Below are positions 9,616 to 18,444 of a DNA stretch of 64,000 bases, in pieces (the stretch's first letter is position 1; each line of letters opens with the position of its first letter). The stretch covers positions 3,734,626-3,798,625 of the forward strand of contig NZ_JAUSZJ010000002.1 of assembly GCF_030817475.1 (NCBI RefSeq). Direction: 5' to 3'. This DNA is from Streptomyces sp. V2I9. GTDB taxonomy: Bacteria; Actinomycetota; Actinomycetes; Streptomycetales; Streptomycetaceae. The notes beneath the pieces are model-generated. The model was not told where the DNA came from and searched no databases. It saw nothing but the letters and a program-made list of their open reading frames with translations. The position numbers were made by a program, and so were the translations under genes.

Positions 9616-9738
9616 ATGAAGCAGCAGAAGAAGGCTTACGTGAAGCCGTCGCTGTTCAAGCAGGGCGACTTCTCGAAGAAGACCGCCGGTTACTTCTACG
9701 GCTCGTACAAGGAGTACTGGGTCCGCCGTTTCGTCTAA
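9616..9738 (+). CDS. lasA: Lasso peptide precursor, keywimysin-like
   Basis: A 40-residue precursor. The leader (1-24) carries the YxxP recognition motif (Tyr8-Val-Lys-Pro11) used by RRE proteins and Thr23 at position -2, the residue required by lasso leader peptidases. The core is GYFYGSYKEYWVRRFV (25-40). Gly1 of the core would close an amide ring on Glu9, giving a 9-residue ring, a single-residue class with no cysteine (class II). The core differs from keywimysin (GYFVGSYKEYWSRRII, as I recall it) at four positions: Tyr4, Val12, Phe15, Val16. AGAAGGGAAGG lies 4 bases upstream of the ATG. It is too short for most gene callers. All partner genes follow directly. Confidence 0.95.
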   Translation: MKQQKKAYVKPSLFKQGDFSKKTAGYFYGSYKEYWVRRFV

Positions 9739-9788
9739 ACCGGACCTCGGATTCCTGTGCGACGTATGAGAACTTCCGGAAGGTGAAC

Positions 9789-11780
9789 ATGCCCGGCCAT
9801 CTGCGTGACTACTTCGTCGTTCTGCCGGACAGCGCGGCGGGCGCGGCGGTGGCCGGGCGGCTTCCCGCGCAGGAGTCGGCCGGGCCGGCCGCGACGGGGG
9901 GCGACGTTCTGACCGTCGCCCACCCGTCAGGCCGGCCCTGGATCGTCGCCCGTCCGGCGTTCCGCAAGGTGAGCCACCTCCGCCGGGGCGACGACGCCCT
10001 CGTGCTCATCGGGCCCGACCGCGTTCCCGAGGCCGTACTCTCCGGCCTGCTGGAGGGCGCCCGCGACCGTACCGGCCTGGAGCGCCGCCTGGCCCGGCTG
10101 CCCGGCCTGCACCACGTGATCGCCCAGCTCTGCGGGCAGACCTGGATCAGGGGCACCGCCTCCGGGCTGCGCCGGATCTACCACGCCCGGCACCCGGAGG
10201 CCGGAACCATCGCCTCCGACCGCCCGGCCGCCCTCGCCCGGCTGATCGACGCGCCTCTGGACGACGGAGCGCTCGCCCTGCGCATGCTCGACTTCCTGCC
10301 GCACCCCCTCAGCCGCCGTGTCGTGTGGCGCGGGGTGCACGAGACCGGCGCCGGGTACGGCCTGACCCTGCCGGTCGCAGCACCGGGCACGGCCGCCCTC
10401 CCCGGCCCCACGGAGCACCGCTGGTGGGAGCCGCCGGCCCCCGAACTCCCGCTGGCCGAGGGCGCACGGGCCCTCGGTGAGGCCATCGCCGCCTCCGTAC
10501 GAGCCCATGTCGGCGGCCTGGACCGGATCAGCTGCGAACTGTCCGGGGGCCTGGACTCCACCTCCCTCACCTTCGCCGCCCGTGCGACCGGTCCGCAGCG
10601 GCTCTCGCTGCTCACCGTCGCCGCCCGCGACCGCTACAGCGAGGACGAGACCTGGGCACGGCGGGCGGTGGAGCTGGCCGGGCAGGACGATCGCGGCACG
10701 GCTCCGGCCCCGGCCGGACACGCGGCCTCCACCGCCGACCGCCGCGCGGCCACCCTGGACCACCGTGTCATCCCCGCCGGCGACGCCCCCTACTTCTACG
10801 CCGATCTGGCGTCCTGCGCCGCCGAGTTGAACGACGAACCACTCCCGGTCGCCCCCGGCCGGGCCCGTGCGGACCTCCTCCTCGGCCGTGCCCACGCCAC
10901 CGGATCCCGCTACCACCTCACCGGCTACGGCGGCGACGAACTCTTCCTCGGCCTGCCCCACGCCTACCAGGACCTCTTCCACGGGAACCCGTTCACCGCC
11001 TGGAACCACCTCAGCGGTCTGCGCCACCAGTTCGGCTGGCCGCTCCTGCCCACGGTGAAGGCGCTGCTGGACCGGTCCGGCTTCCGCCGCTGGCTCGCCG
11101 GAGCCGTCACCGTCGAACCCCAGCCGGTGGCCAGGACCCCGCTGCTCTCCTGGGGCGTACGGCAGTCCCTGCGCCCCTGGTTCACCGAGCACGCCAACGC
11201 CCTGATCACCGAGGAGTTCCGGGCCGCCGCCGAGCACGCCGAGCCGATCGACCCGTGGCGCGGGCGGCACGTCGACATCGACGCGGTACGCATGGGGGCC
11301 CGGCACTTCCAGGCGATGGAGGACATCGGCACGACGATCGGCCTGCCGGTCGCCGCCCCCTTCTACGACGACCGCGTCCTGGAGGCGACCCTCGCCGTAC
11401 GCCTTCCGGACCGGATCAGCCCCTGGCGCTACAAGCCGCTGCTCGTCGAGGCCATGCGCGGCGTGGTCCCGGACGCGCTGCTGGCCCGGACCACGAAGGA
11501 CCACATGTCCTCCGACGAACACCAGGGCCTGCGCGAACACGGCCCGGAACTCGCCGCGTTGTGGACCGGCTCCCGGCTCGCCGAACGCGGCCTGGTCGAT
11601 GCCCGCCACCTGCTCCGGCTCGCCGCCGAACCCTTCTCGCCGGTCCTGGTCGAGCACTCCATCGGCTCCACCGTGGCCGGGGAGACCTGGCTCCGCACGG
11701 CCGAGAACGCCTGGCCGGCGTCCCTGTCCCATCGAACCCCTGCCCCTACCCGTACCCGTACCAGCGAGGCATCCCTGTGA
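9789..11780 (+). CDS. lasC: Lasso cyclase (asparagine synthetase-like)
   Basis: A 663-residue enzyme that adenylates the side-chain carboxylate of the core Glu9 and closes the ring with the Gly1 amine. The PP-loop ATP motif SGGLDSTSLTFAA lies near residues 248-260, and the N-terminal part resembles a glutaminase domain without an obvious catalytic cysteine at residue 2, as in lasso cyclases. The ATG at 9789 follows GGAAGGTG; a longer open frame starting at 9483 runs through the precursor gene in another frame and is rejected. Its stop overlaps the next start by four bases. Confidence 0.93.
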   Translation: MPGHLRDYFVVLPDSAAGAAVAGRLPAQESAGPAATGGDVLTVAHPSGRPWIVARPAFRKVSHLRRGDDALVLIGPDRVPEAVLSGLLEGARDRTGLERRLARLPGLHHVIAQLCGQTWIRGTASGLRRIYHARHPEAGTIASDRPAALARLIDAPLDDGALALRMLDFLPHPLSRRVVWRGVHETGAGYGLTLPVAAPGTAALPGPTEHRWWEPPAPELPLAEGARALGEAIAASVRAHVGGLDRISCELSGGLDSTSLTFAARATGPQRLSLLTVAARDRYSEDETWARRAVELAGQDDRGTAPAPAGHAASTADRRAATLDHRVIPAGDAPYFYADLASCAAELNDEPLPVAPGRARADLLLGRAHATGSRYHLTGYGGDELFLGLPHAYQDLFHGNPFTAWNHLSGLRHQFGWPLLPTVKALLDRSGFRRWLAGAVTVEPQPVARTPLLSWGVRQSLRPWFTEHANALITEEFRAAAEHAEPIDPWRGRHVDIDAVRMGARHFQAMEDIGTTIGLPVAAPFYDDRVLEATLAVRLPDRISPWRYKPLLVEAMRGVVPDALLARTTKDHMSSDEHQGLREHGPELAALWTGSRLAERGLVDARHLLRLAAEPFSPVLVEHSIGSTVAGETWLRTAENAWPASLSHRTPAPTRTRTSEASL

Positions 11781-12028
11781 AGCTCAGAAAAGGCATCGCC
11801 GTCACCACCACCGAGTACGGCGGCGTGCTCCTCGACGAGAACGACGGCAGCTACTGGCAGTTGAACGACACCAGCGTCATCGTCGTCGACACGCTGGCCG
11901 CCGGGCACGGGCCCGAGACCGCCGTCGAGCGGATCGTCGCGGCCTTCGACGTCGAGCGCGCCGAGGCGGAGTCGGATGTCGCGGAGCTGACCCGTCAGCT
12001 CGTCGAGGCGAAGATCCTGCACGCATGA
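11777..12028 (+). CDS. lasB1: Lasso RRE protein (PqqD-like, B1)
   Basis: A stand-alone RiPP recognition element of 83 residues with the PqqD fold. It binds the leader peptide at its YxxP motif and delivers it to the B2 protease and cyclase. Sequence such as GGVLLDENDGSYWQLNDTSVIVVDTL is typical. The GTG start at 11777 overlaps the cyclase stop (GTGA), and its own stop overlaps the next ATG, so translation is coupled through the operon. Confidence 0.92.
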   Translation: MKLRKGIAVTTTEYGGVLLDENDGSYWQLNDTSVIVVDTLAAGHGPETAVERIVAAFDVERAEAESDVAELTRQLVEAKILHA

Positions 12029-12501
12029 CCACCGAGATGACGATGCCGCGCCGGGGCGCGGGGGCGGGCGGGATACGGCTGCGTACGGCCATCGCCGCCG
12101 CGTTCGTCCTGGCCCGCCTCAAGCCGGGACGGCTGCGCCGGGTGCTGGCCGCGTGTGCGCGGGGCGCGCGTCCCGCCACGTACGCGGAGACGCTGGAGGT
12201 GTTCGAGGCGGTGGTGTCCACCAGCCGCCGCTGCGCGGGCCGTTACGGCTGTCTGCCGCGTTCGGTCGCCATCGCCCTGGCCTGCCGGATGTCGGGCGTC
12301 TGGCCCGACTGGTGCGCGGGGGTGCGGGCGGCACCGCCGTTCGCCCCGCATGCTTGGGTGCAGGCGGGGGGTCGTACGGTCGGGGAGCAGGCGGAACCGG
12401 CCGATCTGCGTCCCTTGATGGTGGTGACGGCAGACGGAGGGGGTCCGGGTGAGCACGGCCGCGGGGACGACGACCGGCGCGGGGCGGAACGAGCCCGCTG
12501 A
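12025..12501 (+). CDS. lasB2: Lasso leader peptidase (transglutaminase-like, B2)
   Basis: A 158-residue cysteine protease that removes the precursor leader after Ala24. The catalytic cysteine is in RYGCLPRSVAIAL (Cys76) and the histidine in FAPHAWVQ (His109), followed by an acidic residue near 121-127. It starts at the ATG overlapping the B1 stop (ATGA). The 3' end overlaps the exporter gene by 53 bases; the last 25 or so residues are Gly/Arg-rich and may only reflect that overlap. Confidence 0.92.
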   Translation: MTTEMTMPRRGAGAGGIRLRTAIAAAFVLARLKPGRLRRVLAACARGARPATYAETLEVFEAVVSTSRRCAGRYGCLPRSVAIALACRMSGVWPDWCAGVRAAPPFAPHAWVQAGGRTVGEQAEPADLRPLMVVTADGGGPGEHGRGDDDRRGAERAR

Positions 12502-14374
12502 CGACGGGGAGCCGCGCGGGCCCGAACCGCAGGTCAGGGCCGACGACGACGCTGGGGACGGGCCTGCGGACGAGTCCGGGGCCCCCGGCAGCCCCGCCCC
12601 CGCCTCCTCGCCCGCACCCTCCCCTCTCCGCCTGCTCCTCTCCCGCGTCCGTCCGCACCGGGGCGTTCTCGTCCGCGCCGGCCTGCTCTCGCTCGCCGGG
12701 TCCGGGGCGGGGCTGGCGATGCCGTTGACGGCGAAGTACGCGGTGGACGCGTTCGCCGCCGACCGCTCGCCCGTGGGCCCGCTCGTCGCGTTGACCGCGC
12801 TCGTGCTGGCCGGGGCCTGCCTCTCCGCGTACGGGCGCTATCTCATGGCCCGTACGGGAGAAGGCGTCGTCCTGCGGGCACGCGACCAACTCGTGGGCCG
12901 CATCATGCGGTTGACGGTCCCGGCGGTGGACCGGCTGACTCCGGGCGACCTCCAGTCGCGCGTCACCAGTGACACGACCCTGCTGCGCACGGTCCTCTCC
13001 AGCGGTCTGGTCGAATCGTTCAACAGCGTGCTGATGCTGCTCGGCACGATCGCCTTCATGGCGTACATGGACCTGACGCTGCTCGGCGTGACCCTCGTCG
13101 TGATCGTCGGCATCGGGGCCGTGACGTCCCTGCTGATGCCGCGCATCCAGCGGGCCCAGCTCCGGGCGCAGGAGGCCGTGGGCGCGATGGGCGCGGCGCT
13201 GGACCGGGTGCTCCAGGCGTTCCGTACGGTCAAGGCGAGCGGGGCGGAGGAGCGGGAGACGGCGGCCGTGGCAGCGGCGGCCCGGCACGCGCACGACCGG
13301 GGCGTCGCGGTGGCGCGGTGGTCCTCGGTCTCCGACGTCACGATGATGATGTCGATCCAGCTGGCGTTCCTGGCGGTGCTCGGCGTGGGCGGCGCACGGG
13401 TCGCCTCCGGTTCGCTGGAGATATCGTCGCTGATCGCGTTCCTGCTGTACCTCTTCTACCTGATGGGCCCGATCGGCGGCCTGGTCGAGGGCTGGACGGG
13501 CCTGCAGAGCGGGCTTGCGGCGGTGCGCAGGATCGACGAGGTGGAGTCGCTGCCCGGCGAACCGGCCACGCCCCCCGCGCCCGTACGGCAGCAGACCGCC
13601 CCCGCGCTCGTACGGGACCAGGCCCCCGCGACACCGCTCGGCGTCGCGTTCCAGGACGTGGCCTTCGGCTACGGGGACGAGCGCGCCCCCGCCCACCGGG
13701 GCGTCACGTTCGATGTGCCGGCGGGCGGGATGGTGGCGCTGGTGGGCCCGTCGGGTGCGGGCAAGTCCACGGTGTTCAGCCTGCTGGAACGGTTCTACGA
13801 CCACGACGGCGGCACGATCACCGTGGACGGCCGGGACATCCGGGACTGGCCGCTGGCCGAACTGCGGGGCGCACTGGCGTACGTGGAACAGGACGCGCCG
13901 GTCCTCGCCGGGACGCTGCGGGAGAACCTGCTCTTCGCCGCCCCGGACGCCGACGAAGGGGCGCTGGTGTCGGCGGTCGCCCGCACGCGGCTGGACACCC
14001 TGGTCGAGCGGCTGCCCGAGGGACTGGACACGGCGGTCGGCCACCGGGGCGTCACTCTCTCCGGCGGTGAGCGCCAGCGCATCGCCATCGCTCGGGCGCT
14101 GCTGCGCCGCCCCCGCCTGCTGCTGCTCGACGAGGTGACCTCGCAGCTGGACGCGGTCAACGAACAGGCCCTCCGGGACGTCATCCTCGAACTGGCGCAA
14201 CAGACGACGGTGTTGGTCATCGCGCACCGCCTGTCCACGGTCCGGCACGCGGACCGCATCGTGGTCCTGGAGGAGGGCCGGGTCCGCCGCGCGGGCACGC
14301 ATGACGAGCTGATCGTCGAGGACGAGCTGTACCGCGAACTGGCGACGACCCAGCTGGCGGCGGACGCGCGGTGA
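12449..14374 (+). CDS. lasD: Lasso peptide ABC exporter (permease-ATPase fusion)
   Basis: A 641-residue half-transporter with six membrane helices (about residues 65-350) followed by an ATPase domain. Walker A is GPSGAGKST, the signature LSGGERQRIAIARAL and Walker B LLLLDEVTS. It exports the mature lasso peptide and often gives self-resistance. The GTG at 12449 is preceded by GGAGGGGGTCCGGG. The first 50 residues are disordered and rich in acidic and proline residues. A small hairpin after the stop probably ends the lasso operon. Confidence 0.92.
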   Translation: MSTAAGTTTGAGRNEPADDGEPRGPEPQVRADDDAGDGPADESGAPGSPAPASSPAPSPLRLLLSRVRPHRGVLVRAGLLSLAGSGAGLAMPLTAKYAVDAFAADRSPVGPLVALTALVLAGACLSAYGRYLMARTGEGVVLRARDQLVGRIMRLTVPAVDRLTPGDLQSRVTSDTTLLRTVLSSGLVESFNSVLMLLGTIAFMAYMDLTLLGVTLVVIVGIGAVTSLLMPRIQRAQLRAQEAVGAMGAALDRVLQAFRTVKASGAEERETAAVAAAARHAHDRGVAVARWSSVSDVTMMMSIQLAFLAVLGVGGARVASGSLEISSLIAFLLYLFYLMGPIGGLVEGWTGLQSGLAAVRRIDEVESLPGEPATPPAPVRQQTAPALVRDQAPATPLGVAFQDVAFGYGDERAPAHRGVTFDVPAGGMVALVGPSGAGKSTVFSLLERFYDHDGGTITVDGRDIRDWPLAELRGALAYVEQDAPVLAGTLRENLLFAAPDADEGALVSAVARTRLDTLVERLPEGLDTAVGHRGVTLSGGERQRIAIARALLRRPRLLLLDEVTSQLDAVNEQALRDVILELAQQTTVLVIAHRLSTVRHADRIVVLEEGRVRRAGTHDELIVEDELYRELATTQLAADAR

Positions 14375-14375
14375 G

Positions 14376-14395
14376 GGGCCGCCGGGCGGCGGCCC
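14376..14395. terminator. Hairpin after the lasso exporter gene
   Basis: GGGCCGCC (14376-14383) pairs with GGCGGCCC (14388-14395) around GGGC, starting one base after the lasD stop. There is no T-run, so termination strength is uncertain. Confidence 0.5.
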
Positions 14396-14430
14396 GGCGG
14401 AGTGAGCGCAGCTGAGGGAGGGCATGGGGC

Positions 14431-17100
14431 GTGGCGAGGGCGGAGAGGGACGAGGGCGCGGAGGACACGGATTCCCCGGCTGTCACGCGCGGTGCGGGCG
14501 CGGAGGACACGGATTCCCCGGCTGTCACGCGCGGTCCGGGCGTGGAGCTGACCGCCCGGTTCGCCGCGGAGGTCGACTGGTCGCTGGTGGTCGATCCGGC
14601 CGATCCCCACGGCTTCGGGCCGTACGGGCCGGACCTCCTGGTACGGCTCTGGTCGCCCGACCGGCGGACGGCCGCAGACGCCTGCGCCGACCTCCACTTC
14701 GCGTGCTGCGGCGACGGCAGTTCGGTGCGGCCCGCGGCCCCCGAGGTGCTTCCGTTCCTCGTCCAGGCGGTACAGGACCCGGTCGTGAAGGTGCGTTCGC
14801 AGATCCTGGCCACGCTCGCCGTGCTCGCCCGCGCGGGGAACACCGCCCGTACCGCCCGGCCCGATCCGAAGCTCGGCGGGTGGCGGCCCACCGCTCCCGC
14901 CACCTGGCCCGCGGCCTGGGGCCGGGCTGTCGACGCGCTGCTGCCGCAGCTCGCCGCCGACGACGAAGATGTACGGATCGGGGTGGTGTCGGTTCTCGCA
15001 CGGGCCACCGACCGGGCGGACGACGTCATCGACGGCATCCGGGACCGTTTCGCCTGCGAACCGAACCGGTCGGTGGCCGAGCAACTCGTGCTCGCGGTGG
15101 GCGAACTCGCCGGCCACGCGGTCGACCGGCGCGAGGAGGCCATCTCCTGGCTGCGGCAGAGGATGGGCGACACCGGGAAGCGCGAGGAGCCCGACATCGA
15201 CGGCGACATCGACGTGTGGCTCGCCTGGTACGAACAGTACGGGCACGATGTCCGGCTGTCCGCGGTCGTCGCGCTGCGCCGTGTCCTGCCCGGCCACCCG
15301 GACCCGGCGTACGCCCGGACCACCGCCGATGTGCTGCTCGGACCGTCACTCTCCGACGCCCCCCGCCACCGGGGCTCCCGCTCTTCGTACGTCGAGCGGG
15401 TCACCGCCGCGGACGCGCAACTCGACGGCGACCTGCCGGGGCGGCTCGTTCTCGCGCGGGGACTGCTGCGCCAGGAGACCGCCGCCCACCACGAGGGCGG
15501 TCTGCGGATCGCGGCGGCCCTGATGTCCGGGTGGCGTTCGGCCGTACCGGAACTCCTGCCGGACGTGGCCCAGCTCATCGACACGGCCGACCCGGCGAAC
15601 CGTGCCTTCGCTCTGCGACTCCTCGCCATGTGCGGTGCCGCGGCCCGCCCTTGGGCCGACCGGGTGGCGGCGCACCTCGCCGAGGAGGACGAACCGTACG
15701 AGCCCGCGCGGCGGTACGCGGTGTGGGCGCTGAGCCGGATGGGGGACGAGCGGTGCCTGGCACCGCTGGTCGCCGGGCTGCTGTCCGGCCGGTCCATGGG
15801 GTTCGCGGTGTGGCCCCCCACCACCTCCACCTGCGCCTGGGAGGAGAGCGACCTCAACTACCCGGAAGCTCTGCGTCTGTTCGGTGCTCACGCCGGGGTG
15901 CTCCTCGGCCCTCTGCTGGCGCGGGCCAGGTCCGCCCCGTCCTCCGAACAGGGCGCGTACTACGCGATCGTGCGGCGGTGGCACCTTGAGGGAGCCCCCG
16001 TGGTCGAGCGGCTGGTCGAGCTGTTGGACGAGAACGAGAACGAGAACGAGAACGAGGGCGAGCGGCAGGGCGACGGCGAGGGACAGGGCGACGGCGAGGG
16101 CCAGGGACAGGGCGAGGGGCAGGGCCAGGGTGACGGCGAGGGACAGGGCGAGGGCCAGGGACAGGGCGAGGGCGAGCCGTGGACCGTGGCGGTGCAGGCC
16201 CTGAGCCTGCTGGACGCGGGCCCCGTCGCGGCGGCCCACCGTGACCGGCTGCGGGAACGACTGGGCCCGCCGCGGTTCTGGCCGGACACCACGCGGGTCG
16301 ACCCGTTCGTCCACTTCGCCCTGACCGGCGACGGCGAACCCTTGTTGGCCGTGCTGGACGTGCTGGACACCGCCGGGGAGAGCCGTGGCCCGTTCGGCGG
16401 GCTGGGCGCCACGGCCACCGACCGGGACCGCGTTCGCGCCTGTGCGGCGCTGGGGCCGCTCGCGTCCGGTGCGGTGGACTGGCTGCGCGGACTGTTCCGG
16501 GAAGCTCTCCGCGAGAAGCCCCGCCACCCGTCCTCCACGCCGAAGGGAGCCGTGGAGACGGCTCGGGCCCTGTGGCGGGTGACCGGCGATGCGGACGAAG
16601 TCGTGCCCGCGCTGCTGGAGTTGACCGCGACCAGCGCGCGGCAGGCGTACGCGACTCCGGGAGGCGTCGGGCCCCTGCTCCTGCTCGCCGAGGTCGCCGC
16701 CACGCATCCGCCCGTGGCTGACCAGGTGGCGGAGCGGCTGTACGCCACCGCGCGGGCGCGTGTCGAGGGCGACTGCCGCTCCGAGGCGCTGAAGGTCCTC
16801 CGGGCCCTGTGGGAGCTGACTCGGGACGGGCGGCGGATCGCCCCGGTTCTGGTCGAGCTGGTGCGGATCTGCCCGCCCGGCGGCTACCCGCCCACGATCG
16901 TCGAACCCCTGGACCTTCTCGCCGAGGTCGCCACGGCCGACCCGGCCTGCGCGGCGGACGCGGCCCCACGGGTGCGGTACCTGCTCGACACCGATGAGCG
17001 CCCGGTCAGCCACGGCCAGTGGCGCGCCGTCCTCAGCGACGAGTCGGTGCTGGCGGCGGTGCGGAGAGTCCTCGACGCGGCGGAGGGCGCGGAGGCGTAG
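14431..17100 (+). CDS. HEAT-repeat (PBS-lyase type) protein with a Glu/Gln/Gly-rich insert
   Basis: An 889-residue soluble protein built of alpha-helical HEAT-like repeats (for example VLPFLVQAVQDPVVKVRSQI near 100 and similar units throughout). Such solenoids act as protein-binding scaffolds; no catalytic motif is visible. Two unusual parts stand out: a 14-residue unit GAEDTDSPAVTRG repeated at the N terminus, and a 50-residue segment near 533-583 made of Glu-Asn and Gly-Glu-Gly-Gln repeats. The GTG start has GAGGGAGGG upstream. It begins 57 bases after the lasso exporter, but a functional link is not shown. Confidence 0.85.
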   Translation: MARAERDEGAEDTDSPAVTRGAGAEDTDSPAVTRGPGVELTARFAAEVDWSLVVDPADPHGFGPYGPDLLVRLWSPDRRTAADACADLHFACCGDGSSVRPAAPEVLPFLVQAVQDPVVKVRSQILATLAVLARAGNTARTARPDPKLGGWRPTAPATWPAAWGRAVDALLPQLAADDEDVRIGVVSVLARATDRADDVIDGIRDRFACEPNRSVAEQLVLAVGELAGHAVDRREEAISWLRQRMGDTGKREEPDIDGDIDVWLAWYEQYGHDVRLSAVVALRRVLPGHPDPAYARTTADVLLGPSLSDAPRHRGSRSSYVERVTAADAQLDGDLPGRLVLARGLLRQETAAHHEGGLRIAAALMSGWRSAVPELLPDVAQLIDTADPANRAFALRLLAMCGAAARPWADRVAAHLAEEDEPYEPARRYAVWALSRMGDERCLAPLVAGLLSGRSMGFAVWPPTTSTCAWEESDLNYPEALRLFGAHAGVLLGPLLARARSAPSSEQGAYYAIVRRWHLEGAPVVERLVELLDENENENENEGERQGDGEGQGDGEGQGQGEGQGQGDGEGQGEGQGQGEGEPWTVAVQALSLLDAGPVAAAHRDRLRERLGPPRFWPDTTRVDPFVHFALTGDGEPLLAVLDVLDTAGESRGPFGGLGATATDRDRVRACAALGPLASGAVDWLRGLFREALREKPRHPSSTPKGAVETARALWRVTGDADEVVPALLELTATSARQAYATPGGVGPLLLLAEVAATHPPVADQVAERLYATARARVEGDCRSEALKVLRALWELTRDGRRIAPVLVELVRICPPGGYPPTIVEPLDLLAEVATADPACAADAAPRVRYLLDTDERPVSHGQWRAVLSDESVLAAVRRVLDAAEGAEA
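14454..14537 (+). repeat. Two tandem 42-bp repeats inside the HEAT-protein gene
   Basis: Two nearly identical 42-bp units encode the duplicated 14-residue N-terminal segment (GAEDTDSPAVTRG). The unit is in frame, so copy number changes would not break the gene. Confidence 0.85.
16030..16177 (+). repeat. In-frame low-complexity minisatellite encoding EN and GEGQ repeats
   Basis: Runs of gagaac and of ggcgagggacag/ggccaggga encode ENENENEN then variations on GEGQGQGDGEGQ. Units are multiples of three bases, so length variation stays in frame. It splits the HEAT solenoid and probably forms a flexible acidic linker. Confidence 0.85.
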
Positions 17101-17121
17101 GCCGTACGGGCGTCACCGTAC

Positions 17122-17148
17122 GGGTGCCCCCTCCGGTCCGGGGCGCCC
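17122..17148. terminator. Terminator hairpin between the HEAT-protein gene and sigma factor gene
   Basis: GGGTGCCCC (17122-17130) pairs with GGGGCGCCC (17140-17148), with one G-U pair. A palindrome CCGTACGG occurs twice just before it. Confidence 0.6.
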
Positions 17149-17237
17149 GCGATGGACCTTCCGGTGCTGTGACGACTGTCACTCGGATGTCCTCGGGGGT
17201 CGTGTCGACCGGATCCCGCTCGCCGGGCGTATACCCG

Positions 17238-17768
17238 GTGAAGCGAAAGATCCGGGAGCGACTTTTGACCGTCGAGGAGTTCGAAGAGTTCTACGCCCGG
17301 GCGGTCGCGCGTCTCACAGGCCAGCTGTACGTGATGACCGGTGACCTCCAGGAGGCGCAGGACGTCGTGCAGGAAGCCTTCGTCAAGGCGTGGGTCCGGC
17401 GCGGGCGGCTGGAGCGCGAGGGGCAGCCCGAGGCGTGGATCCGTACGGTCGCCTGGCGTCTCGCGGTGAGCCGCTGGCGTTTCCGGCGGCGTTCGGCGGA
17501 CGCGTGGGGCCGGGGGAGCGCGCAGTTCCCGGAGCATGTCGCGCCGCCGGGCCCGGACCATGTGGCGCTGGTCGCCGCGCTCCGGGAACTGCCCGCGCAG
17601 CAGCGGCGGACCCTGACCCTGCACTACCTGTGCGACCTCACGGTCGAGCAGATCGCCGGGGAGACCGGGCTTTCCACCAGCACGATCAAGACGCATCTGG
17701 TCCGCGGCAGGGCGGCGCTCGCCCACCGGTTGCAGGACCCCCGCATCGAGGAGGCACGTGATGTCTGA
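17238..17768 (+). CDS. SigE-family ECF RNA polymerase sigma factor
   Basis: A 176-residue group-IV sigma factor. Region 2 (FYARAVARLTGQLYVMTGDLQEAQDVVQEAFVKAWVR) and region 4 with a helix-turn-helix (LTVEQIAGETGLSTSTIKTHLVRGRAAL) are separated by a short linker. It would direct transcription of a small regulon. The GTG at 17238 is taken as the start; a TTG at 17265, nine codons later, has a better spaced ribosome binding site (GGGAG) and may be the true one. The stop overlaps the next gene by eight bases, and that gene encodes the probable regulator. Confidence 0.88.
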   Translation: MKRKIRERLLTVEEFEEFYARAVARLTGQLYVMTGDLQEAQDVVQEAFVKAWVRRGRLEREGQPEAWIRTVAWRLAVSRWRFRRRSADAWGRGSAQFPEHVAPPGPDHVALVAALRELPAQQRRTLTLHYLCDLTVEQIAGETGLSTSTIKTHLVRGRAALAHRLQDPRIEEARDV

Positions 17769-18264
17769 ACGGCGGGATCCGTTGCGGTCCCTGTTCCGGG
17801 AGGCCGGCGAGTTCGGACAGATCCGCGTTGGCGCGGACGACGCGGCGGGGATCACCCGGCGCGGCATGCGCGCCCAGCGCCGCCGGATGGCCGTGGTCGC
17901 GGTGGGCGTCTGCCTGGTCGTCGGCGGGGGCGGCGCGGCGGCGGTGGGCCTGCTGCCGGTACGGCCGGAACCGGTCGCCCCCGCCACGAGCCCGACGCCC
18001 AGCTACCCGTCCCCCGTACCCTCCGACCGCTCACCGACCCATCCTCCGACGTCACCGTCACCGACCAGGACGTTCCCCGGCGGACCGAGGAGTACGGGGA
18101 GTGCGGGGAGTACGGGGGCGGAGGATCCGTCGGGTCGCCCGGACGGACGGCCCACGCGGACGAGTGCCGGCATCAGCAGGACAGCGTCGCCGCAGACCCC
18201 GCCGACGGCCACGGCTTCGGCGACGGCTTCGGCGATGTCGGATGGGGCCGAGTCGATGAACTGA
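17761..18264 (+). CDS. Single-pass membrane protein, probable anti-sigma partner
   Basis: A 167-residue protein with a short charged cytosolic N terminus (residues 1-43), one membrane helix (about 44-68, AVVAVGVCLVVGGGGAAAVGLL) and a Ser/Thr/Pro-rich outside part of about 100 residues. It overlaps the sigma gene by eight bases, the arrangement of sigma/anti-sigma pairs in this group. No zinc anti-sigma motif is present, so the role rests on position and topology. The downstream 180 bases contain a gcgtcg repeat (18270-18297) and a pyrimidine-rich run. Confidence 0.7.
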   Translation: MSERRDPLRSLFREAGEFGQIRVGADDAAGITRRGMRAQRRRMAVVAVGVCLVVGGGGAAAVGLLPVRPEPVAPATSPTPSYPSPVPSDRSPTHPPTSPSPTRTFPGGPRSTGSAGSTGAEDPSGRPDGRPTRTSAGISRTASPQTPPTATASATASAMSDGAESMN

Positions 18265-18444
18265 CTCCGGCGGCGTCGGCGTCGGCGTCGGCGTCGATCC
18301 GGTCCTGATCCCGATCTTGACTCAGATGGGGACAGGCAGCGCTCTCCTTCCCCTTCCCCTCTCCTTCCCATCTCTCCCGCTTCCTCTCCCCGTGCCCCGG
18401 CGGCTTCCCCGGGCGGTCCCGTACGCCTACGCCTCGGCGTCTCC

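Noticed and set aside
9483..9788. N-terminal extension of the lasso cyclase by 102 residues
   Set aside because: The frame passes through the palindrome and the precursor gene in another frame, and the cyclase has its own ribosome binding site at 9778-9785.
12119..14425. 768-codon minus-strand frame opposite the lasso exporter
   Set aside because: A shadow of a high-GC coding region; His/Arg/Asp-rich with no domain.
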